Shown one piece after another: positions 1 to 7,493 of a DNA stretch of 16,109 nucleotides. The notes under the pieces were generated by a model, which was not told where the DNA came from, made no database searches, and saw nothing but the letters and a program-made list of their open reading frames with translations. Position numbers and translations under genes: made by a program. The stretch is from JBCBXA01 sp039816825 (lineage in GTDB: Bacteria > Pseudomonadota > Alphaproteobacteria > Rhizobiales > Rhizobiaceae): positions 1-16,109 of the forward strand of contig JBCBXA010000066.1 in assembly GCA_039816825.1 (NCBI GenBank), in the 5' to 3' direction. Position 1 is the first letter of the stretch. Each line of letters starts with the position of its first letter.

Positions 1-1
1 T

Positions 2-118
2 GCGGAACTCGAGATCATGCTGGGCGAACACAAGGCGTCCAGCGTTGCTGTGCAGATTGCAGAGATCGATCTCGACAACCTGCCAGACATGCCTGAGGAA
101 TTTCTGGAATACGCCTAA
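2..118 (+). CDS. C-terminal end of an unidentified protein (partial)
   Basis: An open frame enters from the left edge and stops with TAA at 116-118, giving 38 residues (AELEIMLGEH at the start, EEFLEYA at the end). The frame keeps GC-rich third positions, so it is probably coding. The short acidic tail has no motif I can tie to a family. A VAEIDLD-like string occurs in some hydrolase C-termini, but that is too little to name it. It is followed by 113 bp before the next gene on the same strand. Confidence 0.55.
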   Translation, partial: AELEIMLGEHKASSVAVQIAEIDLDNLPDMPEEFLEYA

Positions 119-231
119 TTCCGAGCTTGCTGATATCACTCAACCCTTTGGCCAATAGCGCTTTTTTGGTGTAGTTTCACCTGCATCCGGTCGGCCAGCC
201 ATGCCGAGCGCAGAAGTTGGGTGGAGACGAT
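119..231 (+). other. Intergenic region before the SDR-HAD gene pair
   Basis: This is 113 bp without a convincing gene. It holds an 8-bp palindrome TTGGCCAA (148-155) and a run of six T (162-167), but no stem precedes the T run, so I do not call a terminator. GGTGGAG at 220-226 is a good ribosome-binding site for the ATG at 232. A promoter for the plus-strand pair would have to lie here or further upstream; I see no clear -35/-10 pair. Confidence 0.4.
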
Positions 232-960
232 ATGCAAGGCTTGGACAAAGGACCTATTCTGGTAACCGGAGCCAGCGGCGGCATTGGCGGGGCAACAATT
301 CGCCATCTGGTCGCTGCCGGCGCCGAAGTGATCGCCAGTGGCCGCAATCAAAGGCAGTTGGACACCCTGGCTGGCGAGACAGGCTGCCGCGTGCTGCCGT
401 TCGATGTGACGTCAGAAGACAGTGTGCGCGACGCGCTTGATGGCCTTGATCTTTACGGTCTCGTAAACTGCGCCGGTTTTGGTGGCGAGATCGCCACGCC
501 CATGGATACCGACATCGACATCTTCGACAAAGTCATCTCCATCAATGCGAGGGGTGCGCTGCTTGTGACCAAATACGCCTCGCGCTCGATGATCCGTCTG
601 GGCAAGGGCGGGACTATTGTGAACGTTTCGAGCCAGGCCAGTCTGGTGGCGCTGAAGGGCCACATCTCCTACGGCTCGTCCAAAGCCGCCCTCGACAATA
701 TCACCCGGGTTTCGGCGCTGGAGCTCGGCCCGCACAATATCCGTGTTAACAGCGTCCACCCCACCGTCGTGATGACACCCATGTCCGCCTGGTATTGGGG
801 CCGCCCGGAGATTGAGAAACCTTTCCTTGAAACCATGCCGCTCGGTCGCTGGGCCACAGAGGAAGAAATCGCAGGGCCCATCGCTTTCCTGCTCAGCGAT
901 ATGGCTTCCATGATATCCGGTGCCGCATTGCCCATCGATGGCGGCTTCACCGCAGTTTGA
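232..960 (+). CDS. SDR oxidoreductase, L-xylulose reductase (DCXR)-like
   Basis: A 242-residue classical short-chain dehydrogenase, probably an NAD(P)(H)-dependent cytosolic reductase/dehydrogenase that interconverts a ketose and a polyol. It shows the nucleotide motif TGASGGIG (12-19), NCAG (79-82), catalytic Ser134, and Tyr147 with Lys151 in YGSSK. The stretch ALELGPHNIRVNSV followed by PTVVMTPM, and the ending LPIDGGF, closely resemble dicarbonyl/L-xylulose reductases from memory of the human protein. ATG 232 is chosen over an in-frame TTG at 217 because GGTGGAG lies just before it. It ends 8 nt before the HAD gene, so the two are probably co-transcribed. The exact substrate (xylulose, another ketose or a dicarbonyl) is not fixed by sequence; other classical SDR sugar dehydrogenases are possible. 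Confidence 0.88.
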   Translation: MQGLDKGPILVTGASGGIGGATIRHLVAAGAEVIASGRNQRQLDTLAGETGCRVLPFDVTSEDSVRDALDGLDLYGLVNCAGFGGEIATPMDTDIDIFDKVISINARGALLVTKYASRSMIRLGKGGTIVNVSSQASLVALKGHISYGSSKAALDNITRVSALELGPHNIRVNSVHPTVVMTPMSAWYWGRPEIEKPFLETMPLGRWATEEEIAGPIAFLLSDMASMISGAALPIDGGFTAV

Positions 961-968
961 GAGCACCC

Positions 969-1661
969 ATGTCCACCGAAACGCAGACGTTAAACCGGGT
1001 TCTGACAGACTTCATCTCCCATGCAGACCTCGTGCTGTTCGACTTTGACGGAGTGGTGGTGCGCAGCGAGATCATCGCATTGCGGGTGTTGAGTGAAACA
1101 CTGGCCGCGCACAACATCACTTTGAGTGTGTCTGAGGTGCGTGAGAGATTTCTGGGCGTGTCGTCGAAAACGGTCCTCAATGCGATGACGGAGGAACACG
1201 CCCACTTTGACGAGGCCAGCTTCGTCCCCGATTGGGAGGCCAGACTGAACGGGGAACTCGAGCAAAACCTCGCTGCCGTGTCGGGCATCACGGACGTGCT
1301 CCACCAACTGGCGGAAAGCAATCTGCCCTATTGCATAGCGTCCAGCAGCACCTTCAGCCGCCTTCACATGAGCTTACGGGTGACAGGTTTGACCGAGCGC
1401 TTTTCCAACATCTTCAGCGCGGAGCTGGTGGAGAACGGAAAGCCGGCGCCAGACCTGTTCCTGCTGGCAGCCTCCGAAATGGGCGTGTCGCCAGACAAAT
1501 GTCTGGTGATTGAAGACTCACCCAAAGGCGTTCAAGGCGCGAAAGCGGCCGGAATGCGTGCCCTCGGCTTTGTCGGCGGAGGGCATTTGGAGGGCATTGA
1601 GGCGCAGCACACCAGCGCCCTGCTCGACGCCGGTGCGGACGCTGTGATCAACAGCTATTAG
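969..1661 (+). CDS. HAD-superfamily sugar-phosphate phosphatase / beta-phosphoglucomutase-like
   Basis: A 230-residue HAD subfamily IA protein. Motif I is DFDGVVVRSE (nucleophile Asp25, acid/base Asp27), motif II is in IASSS (122-126), motif III is Lys158 in NGKPAPD, and motif IV is IEDSPKG (Glu182, Asp183). The helical cap lies at roughly 35-105. This architecture fits YieH-type 6-phosphogluconate phosphatases, polyol/sugar phosphatases and beta-phosphoglucomutases. Asp27 is kept, but phosphatase and mutase cannot be separated by eye. ATG 969 has GAGAG five bases upstream; a TTG at 957 overlapping the previous stop is less likely. Its pairing with an L-xylulose-reductase-like enzyme suggests a sugar- or polyol-phosphate substrate. 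It ends 6 bp from the convergent SDR gene. Confidence 0.88.
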   Translation: MSTETQTLNRVLTDFISHADLVLFDFDGVVVRSEIIALRVLSETLAAHNITLSVSEVRERFLGVSSKTVLNAMTEEHAHFDEASFVPDWEARLNGELEQNLAAVSGITDVLHQLAESNLPYCIASSSTFSRLHMSLRVTGLTERFSNIFSAELVENGKPAPDLFLLAASEMGVSPDKCLVIEDSPKGVQGAKAAGMRALGFVGGGHLEGIEAQHTSALLDAGADAVINSY

Positions 1662-1667
1662 GGCCGC

Positions 1668-2426
1668 CTAGATCGTCCACCCGCCATCGATCTTGTACTC
1701 GCTGCCCGTCACGAACGCCGCTTCGTCAGACGCCAGATAGAGAGCGAGACCTGCAATCTCGTCTGCGGTTGCAATGCGGCCCATGGGCTGACGGGACAGG
1801 AACAAGGCGTGCGCCTTGTCATAACCACCCATCTCTTCACCCAGCTTGTTCATCCGATCATCCAGCGATGGCGACTGCACCGTGCCTGGACAGATAGCGT
1901 TGCACCGCACCTGTTTCGCCGCAAAGTCGGTGGCAATCGCCCGGGTCATGCCGTTGATGGCCGCTTTGCTGGCTCCGTACACATAGCGGTTGGGCGCGCC
2001 TTTGATGGAGGAAGCGCCCGACGACATGTTCACAATGGAGGCAGTCTTGCCCGTTGCTTCTGCCCTCCTCAGCATGGCGGGTAGGAAGTTGCGGATGGTC
2101 CGGTGCATACTCTTGACGTTGAGATCAAAGGAGAAATCCCAATCCTCATCGCTGCAATCCAGAATTGTGCCGTGGTGCACAAAGCCAGCAATATTGGCCA
2201 GCACGTCCACCTCGCCCACCTCAGCAGCGTAGGCCGCAACGGCGGAGCTGTCTGTCACATCGACTGATCGGGCGTCGGCAAAGGCCGGATTGGTCAGCTT
2301 GCTGGCATCAAGGTCGGACGCCCAAACGCTCGCCCCTTCAGCGGCAAACCGGTCGGCGACCGCTTTGCCAATGCCCTGCCCCGCTGCTGTGACAACAGCA
2401 ATCTTTCCTTCCAGACGTCCCGTCAT
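1668..2426 (-). CDS. SDR, 2-keto-3-deoxy-L-fuconate dehydrogenase-like
   Basis: A 252-residue SDR and the last gene of the long minus-strand run. It has TAAGQGIG (13-20), NIAGFVHHGTILDC (78-91), Ser136, Tyr150 and Lys154 (YGASK), CPGTVQSPSL (179-188) and the ending IDGGW. This pattern matches the group holding Xanthomonas-type 2-keto-3-deoxy-L-fuconate dehydrogenase and animal BDH2/DHRS6. With an FAH hydrolase immediately upstream, the sugar-acid role is favoured: NAD-dependent oxidation of a 2-keto-3-deoxy aldonate at C4 to the 2,4-diketo acid. ATG 2426 is chosen because AGGAGGT (2431-2437) precedes it, overlapping the FAH stop; an in-frame extension to 2480 adds only a low-quality basic leader. 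A 3-hydroxybutyrate dehydrogenase is the main alternative. Confidence 0.88.
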   Translation of the reverse strand: MTGRLEGKIAVVTAAGQGIGKAVADRFAAEGASVWASDLDASKLTNPAFADARSVDVTDSSAVAAYAAEVGEVDVLANIAGFVHHGTILDCSDEDWDFSFDLNVKSMHRTIRNFLPAMLRRAEATGKTASIVNMSSGASSIKGAPNRYVYGASKAAINGMTRAIATDFAAKQVRCNAICPGTVQSPSLDDRMNKLGEEMGGYDKAHALFLSRQPMGRIATADEIAGLALYLASDEAAFVTGSEYKIDGGWTI

Positions 2427-2436
2427 CTCCACCTCC

Positions 2437-3279
2437 TCAGCCCTGAACCACGGTCTGGGTCTGGCTGCCCAGCCCCTCAATAGACAGTGTCATATGGTCA
2501 CCGGCTTTGAGGTAGCGCGGCGGCTTCATGCCCATGCCCACGCCCGGTGGGGTGCCGGTTGTGATGACGTCACCCGGCTGCAGCGACATGAACTGGCTAA
2601 GGTAAGAGATCACGTGCGCCACGCCATACACCATGGTGCTGGTGGACCCGTCCTGCATGGTTTCGCCATTCACCTGCAGTTGCATGTTGAGCTTCTGCGG
2701 ATCAGGAACCTCGTCAGCCGTCACCAGCCACGGCCCTATTGGGCCAAATGTGTCTGCGGACTTGCCTTTGACCCACTGGCCGGCGCGTTTGATCTGAAAG
2801 TCACGCTCGGAGATATCGTTGACGACACAGTAGCCGGCGACATGGTCAAGTGCGTCCTTCTCTTCCACATACTTGCAATGCTTGCCGATGACGACGCCCA
2901 GTTCGACTTCCCAGTCGGTGGCCGTCGAGTTGCGCGGGATTTCGATGTCGTCGTCGGGCCCACAGATCGCACTGGTCGCCTTGAAGAATACAACCGGCTC
3001 CGGCGGAACATCCAGCCCGCTTTCAGCGGCATGGTCTGAGTAGTTAAGCCCGATGCAGATGAACTTGCCCACACTGCCAACGCAGGGCCCTACACGTTCC
3101 CCTTCCGGCGCAATCGGCAGGCTCGCTGGGTCAATCTTCTTCAATTCGGCCAAGCCGTGGGGCGTGAGTACGTCCCCCGCAATATCAGCCACAACGCCGC
3201 TCAGGTCGCGGACCTTGCCGTCACCGTCCAAGAGCCCGGGTTTTTCTGAACCTGCAGGTCCGTAGCGCATTAGTTTCAT
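2437..3279 (-). CDS. FAH-family 2,4-diketo-3-deoxy-sugar-acid hydrolase
   Basis: A 280-residue fumarylacetoacetate hydrolase family protein. It has GLNYSDHA (77-84), a metal-ligand set in DWEVELGVV (Glu124, Glu126), Asp155 in VVNDISERD, Lys171 in WVKGKS, and TGTPPGVG (241-248). Family members cleave a C-C bond in 2,4-diketo acids. Next to a 2-keto-3-deoxy-fuconate-dehydrogenase-like SDR, the likely reaction is 2,4-diketo-3-deoxy-L-fuconate or -rhamnonate to pyruvate plus lactate, or the pentonate analogue to pyruvate plus glycolate. AGGAGA sits just before the ATG, and the gap from the kinase stop is 18 nt, the longest in the run. Ureidoglycolate-lyase-like or isomerase activities exist in the family, so the assignment leans on the neighbour. 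Confidence 0.87.
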   Translation of the reverse strand: MKLMRYGPAGSEKPGLLDGDGKVRDLSGVVADIAGDVLTPHGLAELKKIDPASLPIAPEGERVGPCVGSVGKFICIGLNYSDHAAESGLDVPPEPVVFFKATSAICGPDDDIEIPRNSTATDWEVELGVVIGKHCKYVEEKDALDHVAGYCVVNDISERDFQIKRAGQWVKGKSADTFGPIGPWLVTADEVPDPQKLNMQLQVNGETMQDGSTSTMVYGVAHVISYLSQFMSLQPGDVITTGTPPGVGMGMKPPRYLKAGDHMTLSIEGLGSQTQTVVQG

Positions 3280-3297
3280 ATCAGTCTCCTAATACAG

Positions 3298-4245
3298 TCA
3301 GGCGCGAGCGGTGAGCGCGCGTTCAAGTTCATCCCGCGATGGCGGCTGGCACCCTTGTCGGGTGCAGTTCAGCGCCGCAGCGGTGGTCGAAAAAGTGAGC
3401 ATGGCCTCCAGATCACCGGCTTCGGCCTTGGCCAATTGATCCCGCGAGGCGAAACCATTCTCTGTCAGCCAGACCAGGGCCGTTCCCATGAGCGTGTCCC
3501 CTGCCCCGACAGTGTCAGCGACCTGCACAACAGGCGTCGGAACCTGGGCTCTTCCAGATGCAGTGTAGGCCATCGCGCCATCTTCGCCGAGTGTGACAAT
3601 CACCAATTGAAGGCCGCGCTGAAGCATGGCTTCTGCAAAGTCATGTGGGGCTGTGTCGGGCGCCATGAACGCCATATCCTCGTCCGACAGTTTGAGAATG
3701 CTTGCCACGTTCAACATGCGAGCCAGACGGGCGTGCCACGCTGGCGCATCATCGATCAGACTTTCTCGCACATTTGGGTCGAGCGAGATCATCATCTGCT
3801 CACTCTGCTCGACGGCAAAATCTGCCAGCGCATCCGCAGCCGGGTTGCCAATCAATGAAACCGAACCAAAATCCAGAATTGAGTTGGCATCCGGCGTGAA
3901 ATCGCCCAGCGAAGGCGCGAAGTTGCGGCTGGCCGTGCCCTCATCATGGAAGGCGTATCGCGGACCACCGGATGAGAAGTCGACGAAAGCCAAGGTCGTG
4001 ATATGGTCCGACCGTTGCACAAGATCGGTTTTGACGCCTGCAGCATGCAGGTCTGCTAAAAGCTGATCGCCGAAGAACTCCGTCGAAACGGCGCCGCAGA
4101 ACTGGCTGCTGCCACCGACGCGCGCCGCCGCCTTGGCAGCGTTGAACGGCGACCCGCCCGGTTTCGGCACCAGCGCCGTTCCGGCATCCGTTTCTTGGGG
4201 CACGAAGTCGATGAGCGCTTCGCCGCAGAAAATCACATCCGACAT
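3298..4245 (-). CDS. PfkB-family sugar kinase, fructokinase-like
   Basis: A 315-residue ribokinase-fold kinase. PGGSPFNAA (29-37) is the sugar-binding N-terminal signature, DPNVR (156-160) is typical of the fructokinase/KDG kinase subgroup, and DTVGAGDT (244-251) holds the anion hole and catalytic Asp250. It should transfer ATP phosphate to a ketose or keto sugar acid. The fructokinase-like features would suit fructose made by the isomerase from mannose, or made by a polyol dehydrogenase; 2-keto-3-deoxygluconate kinase is an alternative. The start lies 6 nt after the Gfo/Idh stop, with no good ribosome-binding site in between, so translation is probably coupled. It is clearly a different subgroup from the other PfkB kinase in the same run (8567-9595). 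Confidence 0.9.
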   Translation of the reverse strand: MSDVIFCGEALIDFVPQETDAGTALVPKPGGSPFNAAKAAARVGGSSQFCGAVSTEFFGDQLLADLHAAGVKTDLVQRSDHITTLAFVDFSSGGPRYAFHDEGTASRNFAPSLGDFTPDANSILDFGSVSLIGNPAADALADFAVEQSEQMMISLDPNVRESLIDDAPAWHARLARMLNVASILKLSDEDMAFMAPDTAPHDFAEAMLQRGLQLVIVTLGEDGAMAYTASGRAQVPTPVVQVADTVGAGDTLMGTALVWLTENGFASRDQLAKAEAGDLEAMLTFSTTAAALNCTRQGCQPPSRDELERALTARA

Positions 4246-4251
4246 GGAGTG

Positions 4252-5382
4252 TTAGATCGCATTTTGAAGCGCCGCTGTCATGATGTCGTGGCTGGCTGCT
4301 GTCTCCTCTGGTGTGGCGCAGTAGAACGGCTGGGACATGCCTTCGCGGCCGTTCGCCAATTCATCAATAAAGGCCGCCCACATTTGCTGGAAACTGTCGG
4401 GGAAGCCAAATTCAAAGATGCCGCCGGTCACCGTGGGATAGGCACTGGCATAGCCAAGATCGAGATGGTTCCAGGCCTGAGGCTTGCCGGACTCATAATC
4501 CATCCAGCGAAGCAGCTTGGGCTGTTTGGTGGAGTAAGCGACCGACTTTTGTGTCCCATCAACCTGGATGTACCAGGTGTTCGTCTCCCCAGGCGCAATG
4601 CGTTTCATATGCATGGACAGAGGAAAGTCAGGGCCTGAAGCAGGGCTGACCATGGAATGTATGGAACCATTGTCCCAGGTTTCGCACGGCACGGTGCCAC
4701 CTTTGCCATCGGGCCGCTCGGTCACAATGTTGGAGAGCTGCGCCGAGATACGCTGTGGAACCCAGCCTTGGCGCAGCGGGATGTGCATCACATGCAGGCC
4801 GAGATCTCCCATGCAGCCATATTCGCCGTTCACGGCGATCATGCGCTTCCAGTTGATCGGCTTGTTGGGGTCGAGGTCAGACGAGTGAAGAAAGCCGGCA
4901 TCGACGCCAATAATGTCGCCCAGCTCACCATTCGCAATGGCCTTTGAAACCGCCAGCGCACCGGGGAAAAAGGGAAACTCTGACGAACACCGCACCAGCA
5001 CGTTCGGATTGGCTGCAACCGCCTCCAGTATCTTTGCGTTCGCCGCTTTGTCGATACCGAACGGCTTCTCCCCGAGGAGATGTTTTCCGGCCGCAACGAT
5101 GTCGATGTAGAGCTGCTCGTGCAGATTGTGCGGCACAGCGCAGTAGATTGCATCCACCTCATCGCTTGAAAGTAAATCCTGATAGTCGCCGGTGGAAAGC
5201 CTGACGCTGTCTAGATTGGTTTCAAACCAGGATCGGACATCCGGATTGATGTCACAGATGGCCGTGATAACGGGCTTGGCCGACATGGATGTGAGGTGCA
5301 GCCAGCGGGCGACGGCGCTGGCAAACTCCTTGCCCATGAGCCCGCCACCAATGATCCCAAAGCGGATTGGTTTGCCTGTCAC
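4252..5382 (-). CDS. Gfo/Idh/MocA-family sugar oxidoreductase
   Basis: A 376-residue NAD(P)-dependent oxidoreductase. The N-terminal Rossmann domain begins RFGIIGGGLMGKEFA (7-21). GEKPFG (104-109) carries the conserved EKP lysine, and GDLGLHVMH (192-200) gives the Asp/His pair usual at the active site. Members oxidise or reduce sugars, inositols or anhydro sugars at ring hydroxyls; the substrate cannot be read from sequence. The start is GTG at 5382 because no in-frame ATG lies upstream within the short gap. AAGGG just upstream, inside the end of the aldolase gene, is a modest ribosome-binding site. It begins 4 nt after the aldolase stop. At 376 residues it is slightly longer than the usual 330-360. 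Confidence 0.9.
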   Translation of the reverse strand: MTGKPIRFGIIGGGLMGKEFASAVARWLHLTSMSAKPVITAICDINPDVRSWFETNLDSVRLSTGDYQDLLSSDEVDAIYCAVPHNLHEQLYIDIVAAGKHLLGEKPFGIDKAANAKILEAVAANPNVLVRCSSEFPFFPGALAVSKAIANGELGDIIGVDAGFLHSSDLDPNKPINWKRMIAVNGEYGCMGDLGLHVMHIPLRQGWVPQRISAQLSNIVTERPDGKGGTVPCETWDNGSIHSMVSPASGPDFPLSMHMKRIAPGETNTWYIQVDGTQKSVAYSTKQPKLLRWMDYESGKPQAWNHLDLGYASAYPTVTGGIFEFGFPDSFQQMWAAFIDELANGREGMSQPFYCATPEETAASHDIMTAALQNAI

Positions 5383-5386
5383 CGCA

Positions 5387-6217
5387 TCAACCCTTCAGAT
5401 GCTCAAGGGCAGCCGCCGGGCTGGCGCCATCATGCACGATGGCCATTAGCGCCCGTGTGATGGCTGCGGGCTTCTCATGCTGGATGACGTTTCGCCCGTA
5501 GACGATACCCTGCACTCCCTGCTCCATCAGGTCGAAGGTTCGCTGGAGGATCTCCGCCTCCGGTGCTTTGCCGCCACCGCGCACCAGAATGGGAGTGCCA
5601 CTCGCCGCTTCCACTACATTGTGATAGTCGGCCACGTCGTCCGTCGGATCAGCCTTGATCACGTCGGCACCGAGCTCAACCGCTTGGCGGACAAGAGTTT
5701 TGATCTTTGCAAGATCGCCATCCACCATGTAGCCACCGGCTTCCGCATTGTCCCGCATGACCAAGGGTTCCACCATCAGCGGCATGGCGTACTGATCAGC
5801 TGCGGCCTTGAGCTTGGTGACGTTGGCGACACACTGCCCATGGACGTCAGGCCGCCCAGGCAGCTGAAATAGGTTCACGCAGAGACAGGCGGCATCGAGC
5901 TGAACGGCCTGCTCCACAGCATCCTCGATCAACATGCTAAACAGATGGTCCGGCAGTTCCTTGCCGTAGACATTGGCAACATCCGTCCGCAGCACCAGCG
6001 AGGGCTTCTCTTTACCCGGCATGGCCTGGAGGATACGGGCCATGCCGGGCGACAGCTGCACCGCGTCCGGTGCAGCGTCAACGATGGTCGCCACGGCATC
6101 GTTCATATCTTCAATGCCCGATAGGAAACCCGGTTCGTTGAAGAACCCATGGTCGATGGCGACGTCAAAGCACTTGCCGTCTGAGGCAAGAAAGCGGTTG
6201 AGGCGGTATTTGATCAT
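5387..6217 (-). CDS. DhnA/FbaB/LsrF-type class I aldolase
   Basis: A 276-residue TIM-barrel Schiff-base aldolase of the archaeal-type fructose-bisphosphate aldolase / DeoC-LsrF superfamily. Seen motifs are FDVAIDHG (17-24, with Asp22), MVEPLV (148-153), ADVIKADPT (184-192, Lys188 the likely Schiff-base lysine), LVRGGGKA (211-218) and YGRNVIQH (240-247), which bind phosphate. The likely role is retro-aldol cleavage of a ketose phosphate to DHAP plus an aldehyde, making it the lyase partner of the upstream isomerase and kinase. It is not of the LacD/YihT type. A thiolase-like role as in LsrF, or deoxyribose-phosphate-like chemistry, is also possible. The start is ATG 6217, 16 nt after the polyol dehydrogenase stop, with AAGGAG upstream. 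Confidence 0.88.
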   Translation of the reverse strand: MIKYRLNRFLASDGKCFDVAIDHGFFNEPGFLSGIEDMNDAVATIVDAAPDAVQLSPGMARILQAMPGKEKPSLVLRTDVANVYGKELPDHLFSMLIEDAVEQAVQLDAACLCVNLFQLPGRPDVHGQCVANVTKLKAAADQYAMPLMVEPLVMRDNAEAGGYMVDGDLAKIKTLVRQAVELGADVIKADPTDDVADYHNVVEAASGTPILVRGGGKAPEAEILQRTFDLMEQGVQGIVYGRNVIQHEKPAAITRALMAIVHDGASPAAALEHLKG

Positions 6218-6233
6218 TGGGCGAGGAACTCCT

Positions 6234-7490
6234 TCAGGCCGCTGGTTCGGCAGCGAGGTCAGCTAAGAGGGTTTGAAAGGCAGCCTTCTGGCTGTTGAGC
6301 AGGTCGAGCACCGGCGCAGCAGCGGCTTCATCCGCGCCCTGCCCCAGCCAAAGCGCCTGCATGGAAGCGAATTCGCGAACATGCCCTCGCCAAAGTTGGT
6401 GGGCCGCCAGTGCAGCGATGGCGTAACGAGAAGACTCGACGCCCTGGTCCAGGCAAACGCGCACGGTGCCTATGAGCCGGTCATCCCAACCCAGTTTGCG
6501 CTCAATATCGCGGCCGATCCGCTCGCATGTGTCGCGCAAAAACGGGTTCCCGATCCGTCCGATGAGATCGTCGACATAGGCTCGGTAGCCATCAATTGTG
6601 AAAAGCCAGTCCTGCCCTTGGTGCTTGGCACGCAGCGCGGCGCCGGACTCATTCAGGAACGCATCTCGCGCCATCGGTGCGATCCGCTGATCCTGCAGCA
6701 CGTCTGCCATCCATTGATGGCCGGCCAATGTGCCAAGGTAAGCAAGCAAAGCATGGGTGGCATTGTGGCCGTGTAGCTTTGCATCTTCGAAGGGATGTAG
6801 ATCATCCTTCTCTTCAAAGACATCTATGCCACGCCCGCTTGTCCTCTCAGGGTCTACCTCGGAAATCTGAATGCGGTTGAACGCCTCAACCAGAAAGGCC
6901 CGACCGCTGCCCGGCGTCATTTCAGCAACGCCGAGTGGTTCGAGTTCATCGGGATCGGACACGATGCGAGACATTTTGCCAATGACGGTATCGACTGTCT
7001 GGAAATGGCTCGACACGTCAACGTCAGGGTCGATCTTCAGCGCAGCATCGACAATCGCGTGCTCGAGAAGCCGGGCGGCCTCGTGATGGTTTTCCGCGGC
7101 GTAGATCAGCGCTTTGGGCCCATGGCCTCCTGCCTTGCGTAACACCGCTCCTGCCAGAAGCTGGTCTAGCCCATATGGGCCCTGGTCCCGATAGTCAGCG
7201 ACGCTCGAAACAGCGACAGCGATCTCCGTAGCATCGGTCAGCGCTTCAATGAGAGCATCGCGATCGTTGGGGCCCAACAGAAGGGCACGGACGCCGTTTA
7301 TGGTCTCGGAGACGATACGATCCGTTTGAGCGACATTGATTTGGAAACGGCCATCACGATTGACAGCTTCAACCAGATCGGCTCGCCGTGCGGCGATGGT
7401 GATGCTTTCAAAGGCACCTGAACGGCTGGCCTCTCGGACGAATAGTCCTGCCTGAATGGCTCCAAACCCTATGCCGACAAACCGCCCCAT
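6234..7490 (-). CDS. Mannitol-1-phosphate 5-dehydrogenase-like polyol dehydrogenase (MtlD family)
   Basis: A 418-residue polyol-specific long-chain dehydrogenase. KLHGHNATH (238-246) places Lys238, Asn243 and His246 at the +5/+8 spacing known for the catalytic triad of mannitol dehydrogenases. It continues with LLAYLGTLAGHQ, and IGNPFLRD...ERIGRDIERKL and WDDRLIG correspond to the C-terminal half of MtlD. The N-terminal Rossmann loop reads IGFGAIQAG (7-15), shorter than the FGAGNIGRG of E. coli MtlD. Family chemistry is NAD-linked polyol(-phosphate) to ketose(-phosphate). Length is about 35 residues above MtlD, mostly from small insertions and the C-terminus. It starts 3 nt after the DUF4432 stop, with no strong ribosome-binding site. 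The substrate could be mannitol-1-phosphate or another polyol(-phosphate). Confidence 0.85.
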   Translation of the reverse strand: MGRFVGIGFGAIQAGLFVREASRSGAFESITIAARRADLVEAVNRDGRFQINVAQTDRIVSETINGVRALLLGPNDRDALIEALTDATEIAVAVSSVADYRDQGPYGLDQLLAGAVLRKAGGHGPKALIYAAENHHEAARLLEHAIVDAALKIDPDVDVSSHFQTVDTVIGKMSRIVSDPDELEPLGVAEMTPGSGRAFLVEAFNRIQISEVDPERTSGRGIDVFEEKDDLHPFEDAKLHGHNATHALLAYLGTLAGHQWMADVLQDQRIAPMARDAFLNESGAALRAKHQGQDWLFTIDGYRAYVDDLIGRIGNPFLRDTCERIGRDIERKLGWDDRLIGTVRVCLDQGVESSRYAIAALAAHQLWRGHVREFASMQALWLGQGADEAAAAPVLDLLNSQKAAFQTLLADLAAEPAA

Positions 7491-7493
7491 CGG

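Noticed and set aside
144..170. Possible terminator with a run of six T after the left-edge gene
   Set aside because: The only inverted repeat, TTGGCCAA, has no loop, and the CCAA/TTGG pairing is four bases with a weak loop. This is not a credible intrinsic terminator.
1668..2426. Annotation of the last SDR as 3-hydroxybutyrate dehydrogenase (BDH2)
   Set aside because: Sequence motifs are shared by both groups, but the adjacent FAH hydrolase and the sugar operon favour the 2-keto-3-deoxy-fuconate dehydrogenase role.
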